A stretch of 64,000 nt of DNA, from assembly GCA_031417395.1 (NCBI GenBank), contig JANOVM010000070.1, positions 62,001 through 126,000 of the forward strand, given 5' to 3'. Both the position numbers and the translations under genes were made by a program. The stretch is from JADKIH01 sp031417395 (GTDB lineage Bacteria; Bacteroidota; Bacteroidia; AKYH767-A; 2013-40CM-41-45). Under the pieces are notes generated by a model. It was given only the letters and a program-made list of their open reading frames with translations, was not told the origin of the DNA and did no database searches. Below are positions 9,301 through 18,012 of this stretch, piece by piece (the stretch's first letter is position 1; each line of letters opens with the position of its first letter).

Positions 9301-12300
9301 AGCTCCGGGATGTGCTACGTATGTAAGTCCTGTTGCTTCTGCTACAAATGTTTCATTAACACCTACGTTATCCTGGACAGCAGGATCCGGTATAACAACC
9401 GGATACAATGTTTATTTTGGAACAGCTGCAAGTCCACCATTGGTTTCTACAAATCAGGCCGGAACTACTTATTCGCCTCCTGCCTTAACAGCCAATACGG
9501 TTTATTTCTGGAAAGTAATACCAACTAATAATGGTCAAAGTCCCGCCAGTTGTACAACTATTCAATTTACAACAATAGCAGCACCGGGATGTCCTAATTA
9601 TGTTAGCCCTGCTTCACTGGCAACAAACGTTACATTAACACCAACGTTAACTTGGACAGCCGGAACAGGAACTACTACTGATTATGATGTTTATTTTGGT
9701 ACTGCAGCCAGTCCACCATTGGTTTCAACAAATCAAGCCGGAACATCTTATACTCCTGCTGCACTCAATGCAAACACTGTTTATTTCTGGAAAGTAATTC
9801 CAAAAAATAGTGGTCAATCACCGGCCAGCTGCTCAACAATTCAATTTACGACTGCTGTTGCTCCGGGGTGTCCGAATTATGTGAGTCCGGCTGCATCTGC
9901 AACAAATATTTCATTAACTCCTACTTTGTCCTGGACTACCGGAACCGGAACCACTACAGGTTACGATGTGTATTTTGGTACTGCAGCAAGTCCCCCCTTA
10001 GTTTCAACAAATCAGGTCGGGACTACTTACACACCGCCGACACTTACCGCCAATACAGTTTATTTCTGGAAAGTTATTCCTTCAAACCAAGGCGCTAAAC
10101 CTGCAAGTTGCACTACCATACAATTTACAACAGCAGTAGCACCGGGATGTCCTAATTATGTAAGTCCTGCTGCCTCTGCAACCAATGTAACTGTTACACC
10201 AACTTTATCGTGGACAGCCGGAACTGGAACGACAACAGGATATGATGTATATTTCGGTACGGCTGCGAGTCCACCATTGGTATCGTCAAATCAGTCAGGA
10301 ACAACCTATATTCCGCCGGCACTTACTGGAAATACAGTCTACTTTTGGAAAGTAATTCCAATTAATAATGGAGCTAAACCTGCAAGTTGTACTACTATTC
10401 AATTTACTACTGCTGCTGCACCTGGATGCGTTAATTATGTTAGTCCTGCAGCTTCAGCAACGAATATAACACTTACACCAACCTTAACGTGGACTGCCGG
10501 AACAGGGACAACAAACGGTTATGATGTATACTTTGGTACCGCAGCTAGTCCACCATTGGTTTCAACAAATCAGGCAGGTACAACCTATACCCCTCCTGCA
10601 CTTACAGCAAATACTGTTTATTTCTGGAAAGTGGTTCCGAGTAACAATGGAGCAAAACCAACAACCTGCACAACCATTCAATTTACAACGAAGGCAGCTC
10701 CGGGTTGTGTAATAAATCAGTCGCCTGCAGCTTCTGCATTAGGTGTTTTACCTAATGCAAGTTTAACATGGGCTGCCGGGACCGGAATAACAACAGGTTA
10801 TGATGTCTATTTTGGTACAGCAGCTAGTCCGCCATTGGTGTCAACGAATCAGGTTGGAACTACTTATACGCCACCCACTGCTATGACAGCGAATACGGTT
10901 TATTACTGGAAAGTTGTGCCACAAAATAGCGGTTTATTTGCAGCAGGATGTGCAACTATTTCTTTTACAACAGCAGCTTTAAATTATAATGTTACTAGAT
11001 CAACTAATGTAACTTTCAATTCAATTTTTTCAACAGGAACTTCTATACCGGGATGGCATAATTCTACCAATACGGATGATAATCTTAGTAATCCAACTCC
11101 TATTGGTTTTAACTTTAATTATAGTGGTAATACTTATTCATCATTCCTTGTATCAACTAATGGATTCTTAACGTTTAATACCGGAAGTGCAGCTACAGGT
11201 CAGGGTATTAGTCCCTATGGTTATTCGAACAGTTCACTATCTGACGGAGTGGCTCCTACTTCTCCTCTTACATTAGCACCATTTTGGGATGATATTTATT
11301 GTCAGGGAAATGGTGGTACACAGTTATTACTCGATAATTCGATTAAGTATGAAGTATCAGGTATAGCACCTAATAGAATTCTTACGTTAGAATGGGTAAA
11401 TTTTGAAGCCTTTAATAGCTCAGGAACCGATTTCAATTTTCAGGTAAAACTGTATGAAACCACCAATGAAATTGAATTTATTTATGGAAACATGCAGGGA
11501 TTTGATGGTTTGTCAAATTTAAATTATTCATACAGCTGCGGACTCAATGCTGCAACAATTAGTACACCTCCTACAGCAGGACAAGTTTTGAATCAATTAA
11601 CAGCAGCTACAAGAAATTTCGGTTTAACTCCATCATTTCAGTTAAATAAAATTCCTGAATGTAATTCAAAGATTCGTTTTACTCCCGGTACCTATACTCC
11701 TTATGTACCACCGGCATCTCTTGCTCCTTCAAACGATAACAAAGTTAATGCAATAGCACTTTCTGTCAATCCAAGTCCTTGCGTTAGTATTTGCGGCACA
11801 ATTTATTCAAGTGCAAATGCCACTAATTCCGGAGTTGCAGTTTGTTCTTCTGCAGGATCAACCCTGGCAGATGATGATGTTTGGTTTTCATTTGTTGCGG
11901 CGAATTCAATTACACAAATAAAAGTTATCGGATCCGGAAATTACGATCCTACACTTGAATTATTCAATAATTCTAACACACTTTTATCCTGTGCAAATAA
12001 TTTTGGAACAGGAGGAATTGAAACTATTAATACAACAACTCTTACTATAGGACAAACTTACTTTGTGCGTGTATATAATAAAGGAGCAAGCTGGGGTTCT
12101 AACAGCAGTGGAGATTTTTCTATATGTATTAGTGCTCCACCCGTTCCTCCTGTTAACGATGAATGCAGTACTAGTATTCTTTTGCCGGTTGCAGCTATTG
12201 CAAATTTCGTTGCCGGCACTTCTACATTAGGTGCTACAGCATCTGCAGGCATTCCGGTTTGTTCTGTTGCCGGGACTTTCCCGGATGATGATGTATGGTA

Positions 12301-13399
12301 TAAATTCACGGCTATTAATACAACTGAAACTATAATATTAAACAGCAATACCGGTTTTAATGGAGTTATTGAACTATTCAGAGGAACTTGCGGCAGTTTT
12401 ACACCTATCAATTGTGTTAACTTCTGGGGCAATGGAATTCAGGAAACATTAACAGCTACCGGACTTATGCTCGATAGCACCTATTATTTCAGGGTTTACC
12501 ATGCAACGGCAGGACCGGGAAGCGGCAGTTTCTCAGTGGCAGTTACTTCACCTACTCCTTCCTGTTCACAACTCCTGCTTCCGCCAACAGGCGATACGGG
12601 AGTTACATTAGATGGTATTAGTTTATTATGGGAACCTGTGCAGGGAGCTACAAGCTACAAGGTATTATTTGATATTGTAAATCCTCCGGTAAATGTATTC
12701 ACTATAACCACCGATACTTTCGTGAATACAGGTTTACTGAAGTCATTTAAAAACTATTACTGGGCTGTATTACCCGGCAACGGTGCAGGCTTTAATACTA
12801 CATGTCAATCAAATACTTTTCTTACAGAATTAAGAAATAACGGTTTAGTTGTTAGAGCATTCATTGAGGGACTTTACAACAGCACCACAGGAACAATGGC
12901 GCCATTTATTAATCCAGCTGATACAATTGCTGATTCACTTTACATAAAATTAATTACCCCTGATACCGTACAAGAATTTAATATTAAAACGGCAATTAGC
13001 ATAAACGGTTATGCAACTATCTGGCTACCCGGCTCTGTTGTTAATAGTGATTATTATATTGTGGTCAAACACAGAAACAGTCTTGAAACATGGAGTAGAC
13101 TAATTCTTTATGCAGGTGAAGACACTACGTATAATTTTACTGATACATTATCAAAAGCTTATGGTAACAACATGAAACTTGTAAATGGAGTTTATGTAAT
13201 TTATACAGGCGATGTTAATCAGGATTATGGTATTGATGCAAACGACATTAACAGTTTAGGAATTTTAGCACGTCAGTTTGAAACAATATATAGTGACGGA
13301 GATATAAACTTTGATTACTATACTGAGTCAACTGATTTATCAATACTCGAAAACAAATTACCATTAAATCTTCATCGTATAACGCCATTTGGGCCTTAG
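6365..13399 (+). CDS. Giant secreted protein with fourteen 93-residue Fn3-like modules and a dockerin-like C-terminus
   Basis: A 2344-residue extracellular protein with no recognised enzyme domain. The signal peptide covers about residues 1-34. A nidogen-like lectin-type beta domain follows (about 35-235; FSVSSNGLMRLG, AYWDNL). Fourteen tandem modules fill about 237-1538, each with WTAGTG, GYDVYFGTAASPP and VYFWKV. Every module has one cysteine near its start (PGC) and one near its end (SC), which suggests an internal disulphide. A second nidogen-like domain (about 1540-1785), two PPC-like domains (about 1790-2060; DDDVWF, DDDVWYKF) and one more divergent Fn3-like module (about 2065-2155) come next. 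The end lacks a T9SS sorting domain. It has a DVNQDYGIDAND loop near residue 2283 and a weaker second loop, as in dockerins or EF-hands. Likely roles are adhesion, a surface stalk or a matrix scaffold. This is inference from architecture. Confidence 0.85.
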   Translation: MYKKLQIDLKSFLKRKILLLVLLSCGFVPRANALLNTYSFTASTGTVDPMSTGTTSLIAAAQDNVASAVANIGFTFTLNAVAYTQFSVSSNGLMRLGATVVGSTSTNSLITGTDFPHITAYWDNLSTTGGAVVYKVIGTAPNRTLIVDWKVTIQTPATAGANFQVWLSETSNNIQFVYGTNMVANAGGYSVGIAGSTTALDYVSITTSTATASSATVNNSNTTAITSGTSYRLAIPPGCTTSPSPAASATNVSLTPTLSWTAGSGYNNGYDVYFGTAASPPRVSYKQSGTTYLPGTLLANTIYFWKIVARNDSAQAASCATIQFTTAVAPGCPNYVSPAASATNVSVTPTLSWTAGTGTTTGYDVYFGTAASPPLVSTNQVGTTYTPPTLTANTVYFWKVIPTNQGAQPASCTTIQFTTAIAPGCPNYVSPAASAINVVLTPTLSWTAGTGSTTGYDVYFGTAASPPLVSTNQAGTTYTPPTLTAGTVYFWSVIPNNNGAKPASCTIIQFTTASAPGCPNYVSPTASSTNISLTPTLSWTAGAGTTSGYDVYFGTAASPPLVSTNQVGTTYTTPTLTANTVYFWKVIPNNNGVKPASCTTIQFTTLAAPGCPNYVSPASLATNVSLTPTLSWTAGTGITTGYDVYFGTAASPPLVSTNQAGTTYAPPALNANTVYFWKVIPNNSGVSPASCTTIQFTTAVAPGCPNYVSPASLAINVSLNPTLSWTVGTGTTTGYDVYFGTAASPPLVSTNQAGTTYIPATLTAGTVYFWKVIPNNNGAKPASCTTIQFTTASAPGCPNYVSPAASATNVTVTPTLSWTAGTGTTSGYDVYFGTAANPPLVSTNQAGTSYTPPALTENTVYFWKVIPNNNGVQAASCTIIQFTTAVAPGCANYVSPAASSTNISLSPTLSWTAGTGSTTGYDVYFGTAASPPLVSTNQVGTTYTPPTLTANTVYFWKVIPNNNGAKPASCTTIQFTTLAAPGCATYVSPVASATNVSLTPTLSWTAGSGITTGYNVYFGTAASPPLVSTNQAGTTYSPPALTANTVYFWKVIPTNNGQSPASCTTIQFTTIAAPGCPNYVSPASLATNVTLTPTLTWTAGTGTTTDYDVYFGTAASPPLVSTNQAGTSYTPAALNANTVYFWKVIPKNSGQSPASCSTIQFTTAVAPGCPNYVSPAASATNISLTPTLSWTTGTGTTTGYDVYFGTAASPPLVSTNQVGTTYTPPTLTANTVYFWKVIPSNQGAKPASCTTIQFTTAVAPGCPNYVSPAASATNVTVTPTLSWTAGTGTTTGYDVYFGTAASPPLVSSNQSGTTYIPPALTGNTVYFWKVIPINNGAKPASCTTIQFTTAAAPGCVNYVSPAASATNITLTPTLTWTAGTGTTNGYDVYFGTAASPPLVSTNQAGTTYTPPALTANTVYFWKVVPSNNGAKPTTCTTIQFTTKAAPGCVINQSPAASALGVLPNASLTWAAGTGITTGYDVYFGTAASPPLVSTNQVGTTYTPPTAMTANTVYYWKVVPQNSGLFAAGCATISFTTAALNYNVTRSTNVTFNSIFSTGTSIPGWHNSTNTDDNLSNPTPIGFNFNYSGNTYSSFLVSTNGFLTFNTGSAATGQGISPYGYSNSSLSDGVAPTSPLTLAPFWDDIYCQGNGGTQLLLDNSIKYEVSGIAPNRILTLEWVNFEAFNSSGTDFNFQVKLYETTNEIEFIYGNMQGFDGLSNLNYSYSCGLNAATISTPPTAGQVLNQLTAATRNFGLTPSFQLNKIPECNSKIRFTPGTYTPYVPPASLAPSNDNKVNAIALSVNPSPCVSICGTIYSSANATNSGVAVCSSAGSTLADDDVWFSFVAANSITQIKVIGSGNYDPTLELFNNSNTLLSCANNFGTGGIETINTTTLTIGQTYFVRVYNKGASWGSNSSGDFSICISAPPVPPVNDECSTSILLPVAAIANFVAGTSTLGATASAGIPVCSVAGTFPDDDVWYKFTAINTTETIILNSNTGFNGVIELFRGTCGSFTPINCVNFWGNGIQETLTATGLMLDSTYYFRVYHATAGPGSGSFSVAVTSPTPSCSQLLLPPTGDTGVTLDGISLLWEPVQGATSYKVLFDIVNPPVNVFTITTDTFVNTGLLKSFKNYYWAVLPGNGAGFNTTCQSNTFLTELRNNGLVVRAFIEGLYNSTTGTMAPFINPADTIADSLYIKLITPDTVQEFNIKTAISINGYATIWLPGSVVNSDYYIVVKHRNSLETWSRLILYAGEDTTYNFTDTLSKAYGNNMKLVNGVYVIYTGDVNQDYGIDANDINSLGILARQFETIYSDGDINFDYYTESTDLSILENKLPLNLHRITPFGP
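7073..10981 (+). repeat. Fourteen tandem in-frame 279-bp coding repeats
   Basis: Unit starts, read at the Pro-Gly-Cys codons, fall at 7073, 7352, 7631 and 7910, and the fourteenth at 10700. That is exactly 13 x 279 bases with no net insertion or deletion. Only the last unit carries one additional residue. The encoded modules are nearly identical in protein, but the DNA differs at many third codon positions between units. Confidence 0.95.
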
Positions 13400-13488
13400 A
13401 ATTTTCTCAGGCTGATTGAATAGTTTTTTGCCAATTATAATATTCAAAGCATATTAACTATTTTCAAGTTTATTTTCCTTAATAAAAG

Positions 13489-13519
13489 AATCCGGTTTAG
13501 GCATAAACCGGATTTTTTT
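13489..13519 (+). terminator. Rho-independent terminator after the giant gene
   Basis: AATCCGGTTTA, loop GGCA and the perfect complement TAAACCGGATT are followed by a T run. An 11-base-pair stem with this tail is a strong intrinsic terminator. Confidence 0.92.
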
Positions 13520-13610
13520 AGTTTTTGCAATAACATTTTTTCAAAACAAAAGATAAATACTTCAACAGTAAAACCATGGATAAAAACAACTACTTTTATG
13601 CCATCAGAAT

Positions 13611-13618
13611 TAATTTTG
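13611..13618 (+). promoter_or_regulatory. Promoter -7 element upstream of the FemAB/GNAT-like gene
   Basis: TAATTTTG matches TAnnTTTG and ends nine bases before the ATG at 13628. No TTG stands at the -33 distance. The predicted leader is only about six bases. Confidence 0.5.
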
Positions 13619-13627
13619 TATTAGTTT

Positions 13628-14779
13628 ATGCTTTTATCCTTTTTTGAATCAGGAGATAATGAAGTTTCAATTTTTGATTCACTTGATTCTGATTTAAAAA
13701 TTATTTTGGAAGAGATTCCTTGTAAATCTTTTAAAACAGATTATCTTGAGTTTATTGAATACTCTAAGCCTTTAGACCTTTCCTTTTTGTACACAGTCGT
13801 TAAAAAGAAAGACGGTGAGAACAAAAAGATTTACGGTGTATTTTATTTTCAACAATTAAATTTTACCGAAAAAAATATTCAATTAAAAAATTCTTTCTTT
13901 TATTCCATTTTATCAAAAGCGTTTTTAAAAATCAGACCTGTTAAAATACTTATTTGTGGAAACATACTTGCCGTAAATTTTCCCTCTTTGTATTACGATC
14001 CTTCAAAAATAAATCAGGCTGAATTAATCGGGATTTCTTTAAAAATTGCCAAGGAGTACAAATGCGATATATTTATTTTAAAGGATTTGGATGATGAGTT
14101 TTCTGAAGCCAAAATGCTTGAGTTCGGTCTGAAAAAGTATCCTACCGACTTAACAATGACAATGACTTTAAAAAAATCATGGTCTACACTTTCAGATTAC
14201 ATACTTAACCTTTCCAAAAAATACAGAAAGCGAACGGAAAAAATCCTTGAGAATGGAAAAAATTTGATCAGGAAGGAGTTAACGCTGGAAGATATGCAAA
14301 AGGAAATTAAAACTATTGATAATCTCTTTTGCCAGGTCAGGGAAAATCAGGTCATTAAAATGGGACTGGTAAATTCAGACTATCTTGTTGAATATAAAAA
14401 ACGGTTCCCTGAGATGTTTTCTTTATGGGGATATTTTTTTGAAAATAAAATGATCGGTTTTGCAACGTATATTGATCGCAATAATGCTCTTGAAATGCAT
14501 TACTTAGGTATTGATTATGCTTTTAACAAAAAATTCAATATTTATTTTAATATGCTTCTGGATGGATTAAAAAAAGCTATTGAAATGAAAAAAAATGAAT
14601 TGGAACTTGGAAGAACTGCACGTGAAGCCAAAGCAAATATTGGCGGTAAACCGGTATATTTTAATGATTACTATTACATAAAGGGCAAAATTACCTCTTT
14701 CCTGGTTAATAAAATCTTAGACTCCTTTAGTGAGGAAATGGGAGAAAAATGGTCTGAAAAGCATCCTTTCAACAATTAA
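13628..14779 (+). CDS. FemAB/GNAT-like acyl- or aminoacyltransferase
   Basis: A 383-residue cytoplasmic protein with no signal peptide. The C-terminal half has the look of the FemAB-like branch of the GNAT fold (the peptidogalycan biosynthesis or DUF482 type). A basic stretch, LSKKYRKRTEKILENGK, is followed by a core with MIGFATYIDRNNALEMHYLGID and then LELGRTAREAKANIGG, where the substrate site is expected. Members transfer acyl or aminoacyl groups, some of them in cell-wall synthesis, but the acceptor cannot be named here. The N-terminal half is less conserved. It is probably transcribed alone from the promoter at 13611. Confidence 0.65.
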   Translation: MLLSFFESGDNEVSIFDSLDSDLKIILEEIPCKSFKTDYLEFIEYSKPLDLSFLYTVVKKKDGENKKIYGVFYFQQLNFTEKNIQLKNSFFYSILSKAFLKIRPVKILICGNILAVNFPSLYYDPSKINQAELIGISLKIAKEYKCDIFILKDLDDEFSEAKMLEFGLKKYPTDLTMTMTLKKSWSTLSDYILNLSKKYRKRTEKILENGKNLIRKELTLEDMQKEIKTIDNLFCQVRENQVIKMGLVNSDYLVEYKKRFPEMFSLWGYFFENKMIGFATYIDRNNALEMHYLGIDYAFNKKFNIYFNMLLDGLKKAIEMKKNELELGRTAREAKANIGGKPVYFNDYYYIKGKITSFLVNKILDSFSEEMGEKWSEKHPFNN

Positions 14780-14786
14780 TAATTAG

Positions 14787-14819
14787 TTTGATATTATTAT
14801 CGAATAAAACATAAATTTG
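14787..14819 (+). promoter_or_regulatory. Promoter of the DUF6580 gene
   Basis: TTTG (14787-14790), a 21-base spacer and TAAATTTG (14812-14819) match both consensus elements. The leader to the ATG at 14835 would be about 12 bases. Confidence 0.8.
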
Positions 14820-14834
14820 CACAAGAATTAATTT

Positions 14835-15392
14835 ATGAAAGAAAATAAAGCATTATCCGGATCATTCGTCCTTGCCCTAGTATTAATTGTTGTGGCAGCT
14901 GTTACACGTTTTATTCCTCATCCATTTAATTTTACGGCAATTGGAGCTATTGCATTATTTTCCGGTGCAGTTGTAAAAGATAAGCGTCTGGCATTTTTAA
15001 TTCCAATATCTGTTTTGTTGTTTACTGATATGATTCTCGGTTTTCATTTCAGTATGCTTCCTGTCTATACTTGTTTTGCTTTTACGGTTTTTATGGGAAT
15101 ATTTATTAAGAACAAACAAAACATATTCTCTATTGCATTCGCTTCTTTGGTTTCATCTCTTGTGTTCTTTTTGATTACAAACCTCCCATTTTGGTATTGG
15201 GAGCTGGGATTGTATCCTATGACTATCAGCGGAACAATGGAAAGCTATAAAATGGCTATCCCCTTCTTTAAAAATCAATTAGTAGGTGATCTTTTTTATA
15301 ATTCCATGCTTTTCGGCTTCTTTTACTTAGGAATAAAAAAGACAAAACCAGTTAGCTTAAAAGCTATTATTGGGACTTCCAAAAAAATATAA
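14835..15392 (+). CDS. DUF6580-family membrane protein, possible transporter component
   Basis: A 185-residue integral inner-membrane protein with about five hydrophobic segments. It matches the DUF6580 family: VTRFIPHPFNFTAIGAIALF near the start, then a cytoplasmic KDKRLAF turn and LLFTDMILGFH. Families of this size and shape resemble the substrate-binding S components of ECF vitamin transporters, but no ECF energising genes are adjacent and no ligand can be assigned. It has its own near-consensus promoter and a hairpin at its stop codon. Confidence 0.72.
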   Translation: MKENKALSGSFVLALVLIVVAAVTRFIPHPFNFTAIGAIALFSGAVVKDKRLAFLIPISVLLFTDMILGFHFSMLPVYTCFAFTVFMGIFIKNKQNIFSIAFASLVSSLVFFLITNLPFWYWELGLYPMTISGTMESYKMAIPFFKNQLVGDLFYNSMLFGFFYLGIKKTKPVSLKAIIGTSKKI

Positions 15393-15415
15393 ATCCGGCC
15401 TTACGGGGCCGGATT
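15392..15415 (+). terminator. Hairpin at the end of the DUF6580 gene
   Basis: AATCCGGCC and GGCCGGATT form a nine-base-pair stem around the loop TTACGG. The tail is ATATTAT rather than a T run, so it may act as a weak terminator or as an mRNA 3'-end stabiliser. Confidence 0.6.
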
Positions 15416-15742
15416 ATATTATCCAGATTTTTATTCTGAATTGGATTACTCAATCTTACGGGATTGTTTAATAAAATAGATCAGTTTCAAAGTGTTTTCC
15501 ATCTCTTATAACGCCAAGGGAGATCATTAGATATTACGTTTTTGGTAGAAAACTGACAGATGTAGATTTTATAAAGAATTAAGACTAAACACTAATAATT
15601 CTACAAAAAACATCAAATTTTTAATGAATTTAAGCTTTAGATAGCTTTCATTAGCATAACATATTCAACGTTTTACGTAATTATATTGTAAAGAGGCTCC
15701 CTCAGATCGATTATTGCTTCATTAATCCCATTAAGGTCGAAA
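15416..15742. other. Intergenic gap upstream of the first propeller gene
   Basis: About 330 AT-rich bases without a supported ORF, RNA gene or consensus promoter. The sequence TATATTGT near 15683 is the nearest thing to a -7 element and is not convincing. The promoter of the following gene therefore remains unidentified. Confidence 0.45.
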
Positions 15743-18001
15743 ATGAAGTATCAGTTTAATATTTTTATTGTAGTAATACTTGTTCTTTTGAGCGCTTCAG
15801 AGAATTTAAAGGCTGCAGCTCCCCCATTGAAAGATTGGCAAAAATGCCTTGGTGGTATTCAGCTTGATATTCCGGTTAAAATAAAGCGATTAAAAAGCGA
15901 AAAACTGATTTTACTTTCTAATGTTGATTCACATGACGGTGATATTTCAGCTACTAAAGGATCGACAGACATATGGCTAACTAAACTCGATACAAACGGC
16001 AGTATTCTCTGGGAAAAATCAATCGGGGGGACTTCTATTGATGTTGGAACCGGATTAATCGAGCAGGAAAATGGAAACCTGATTGTTTCAGGGTATTCAT
16101 CTTCCAACAATTTCGATATCCCTCAAAATCACGGAAACTTCGACTGTTTTTTAATGTGTGTGGATTCGAATGGAATTATTCTTTGGTTGAAGGTATATGG
16201 AGGCAGTCAGGTAGATCTTTGTTATTCACTTATTGAGTCTAAAGATGGTGGATTTTTACTTGGCGGAAGTTCTTACTCTATAGATGGAGATTTAACGGCT
16301 AACAATGGCGACCAGGATTTCTGGTTACTTAAGACGGATACAAATGGAAACTTATTGTGGCAAAAATCTGCCGGAGGAAATGATGTTGATGTTTGTTATT
16401 CTTTAGCAGAAGATACTCTGGGTAATATTTACGCATCAGGAACAACGAATTCCCTTTCGGGATTAATAACAAGTCAACATGGTAATTACGACCTGAGCAT
16501 TGTAAAATTCGATTATTCGGGAAACACCATTTGGGCAAAAAGTTTTGGTGGAAGCAACTATGAAACTGCCCAGACCATATTAATTGATTCACAAAATAAA
16601 ATTCTCATAGGCGGCTATTCACGTTCATCCGATGGAAATGTTAATTCGAATTACGGTTACAGCGACAGCTGGATAATAGAGATTAGTGAAACCGGAAATC
16701 TTATTAAACAGAAAAACATTGGCGGCTCCGGAGGCGATAACCTGTTTTCTATTCTTGAAACTGCCGATGGTGGCTATCTATTTACTTCAGGGAGTACTTC
16801 TTCAGACACAGATATTCAAAATAATTGTGGTGCTGAAGATATTTGGCTATATAAAACTGATAGAAATTTAAATGCCGAATGGAGTCACAATTACGGAGGT
16901 TCTGGAAACGACCGCCCGGCCTCAGTTATACAAAATCCGGATGGAGGATTTCTACTTGCGGGATATACATTCAGTAACAACGGTGATGTAGCCGGATTGC
17001 ATGGTTCAGCAGATATCTGGTTGTTAAATTTATCCTGTAAGATACCGGAAACATTTTTAGGCACAGACATAAATGCATGTCTAGGAGATACAATTCAAAT
17101 AGCAAATGCATCTTCTTTTGCTTCACAATCTCAGTGGTATCTGAATAATTTGCCCATAGCACTGCAAGGAGTAAATCAATTTACATTTTCTACAACGGGA
17201 GTTTATACGGTTTCGCTAAATGTTCAGACCTGCTATTATTCGGTAACCCGAAGCTTCGATGTAATAATAGGCAATTGCAATTCACCTGTTGTAGATTTCA
17301 AGTCAGACAAAAAAGAAATTTGCGCAAACGAAGAAGTTACTTTCAGTGATTTATCTGTCAGGGCCATATCCTGGCAATGGAACTTTCCCGGAGGAATTCC
17401 TTCAACTTCAAGCTTACAAAATCCAGTAGTAACTTATAATCAGCCCGGAGTTTACGACGTAATGCTAACTGCAGGCAATTCATATGGAAGCCAATCCTCC
17501 ATGCGGTTGAGTTATATTATTGTTCACCCTGCCCCTTTACCACCGGTAATTTCTTTACAGGGAAATACGATAACGGCATCGCCATCGAATAGTTATCAAT
17601 GGCTTTTAAACGGCTCTGAAATTCCATCTGCCAATTCAATGACCTTTGATATTGCACTAAGCGGGTATTATTCTGTACTTATTGAGGATCAAAATAACTG
17701 CCGTGTAACATCTGATTCGGTATTCTATTCTGCCAACGGATTAAAGACCGTAAATGAAACAGAAGATATTTCTATCTATCCTAATCCGGCCAGCAAGGAA
17801 ATTACAGTGAAATTGGATCCGAAGGAAAAAGGGAAGTTAAGTCTTATAAATGCTGACGGAGAAAAACTTTCCGAGATAAAAATAATGGGTGAAACCGGTA
17901 AGCATTCTATTGGCCTGGAAAACTATCCTGCAGGTCTCTACATGATTGTATTCACAAATGAAAAAGGAAAGTCAACGCTAAATTCAATAATTAAACTTTA
18001 A
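15743..18001 (+). CDS. T9SS-secreted seven-repeat beta-propeller protein with PKD domain
   Basis: A 752-residue exported protein. A signal peptide (about residues 1-24) is followed by seven repeats of roughly 60 residues that end in patterns such as ILWEKSIGG, LLWQKSAGG and IWAKSFGG and contain GGFLLGG-like and DFWLLKTD-like strands. Seven such units suggest a seven-bladed propeller. After an Ig-like stretch, a PKD domain lies at about 513-600 (ISWQWNFPGG, NPVVTYNQPGVYDVMLTAG). The last 80 residues are a T9SS type A sorting domain (ISIYPNPASKEI, NYPAGLYMIVF). There are no catalytic motifs, so it is probably a surface or released binding protein. The gene at 43664 is a paralogue with the same layout. 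Confidence 0.87.
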   Translation: MKYQFNIFIVVILVLLSASENLKAAAPPLKDWQKCLGGIQLDIPVKIKRLKSEKLILLSNVDSHDGDISATKGSTDIWLTKLDTNGSILWEKSIGGTSIDVGTGLIEQENGNLIVSGYSSSNNFDIPQNHGNFDCFLMCVDSNGIILWLKVYGGSQVDLCYSLIESKDGGFLLGGSSYSIDGDLTANNGDQDFWLLKTDTNGNLLWQKSAGGNDVDVCYSLAEDTLGNIYASGTTNSLSGLITSQHGNYDLSIVKFDYSGNTIWAKSFGGSNYETAQTILIDSQNKILIGGYSRSSDGNVNSNYGYSDSWIIEISETGNLIKQKNIGGSGGDNLFSILETADGGYLFTSGSTSSDTDIQNNCGAEDIWLYKTDRNLNAEWSHNYGGSGNDRPASVIQNPDGGFLLAGYTFSNNGDVAGLHGSADIWLLNLSCKIPETFLGTDINACLGDTIQIANASSFASQSQWYLNNLPIALQGVNQFTFSTTGVYTVSLNVQTCYYSVTRSFDVIIGNCNSPVVDFKSDKKEICANEEVTFSDLSVRAISWQWNFPGGIPSTSSLQNPVVTYNQPGVYDVMLTAGNSYGSQSSMRLSYIIVHPAPLPPVISLQGNTITASPSNSYQWLLNGSEIPSANSMTFDIALSGYYSVLIEDQNNCRVTSDSVFYSANGLKTVNETEDISIYPNPASKEITVKLDPKEKGKLSLINADGEKLSEIKIMGETGKHSIGLENYPAGLYMIVFTNEKGKSTLNSIIKL

Positions 18002-18012
18002 TACTATATACT

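Noticed and set aside
8973..10712. Several open frames of 60-85 codons within the repeat region in other frames
   Set aside because: They recur with the 279-base repeat and exist only because the main frame is repetitive. Their proteins have no start signals or family features.
7073..10981. A CRISPR array or non-coding satellite
   Set aside because: The units are long, lie without spacers in one open frame of 2344 codons and are conserved at the protein level.
12058..12432. A 124-codon frame on the minus strand inside the giant gene
   Set aside because: It is antisense to PPC-like coding sequence with normal codon use on the plus strand, and has no supporting features.
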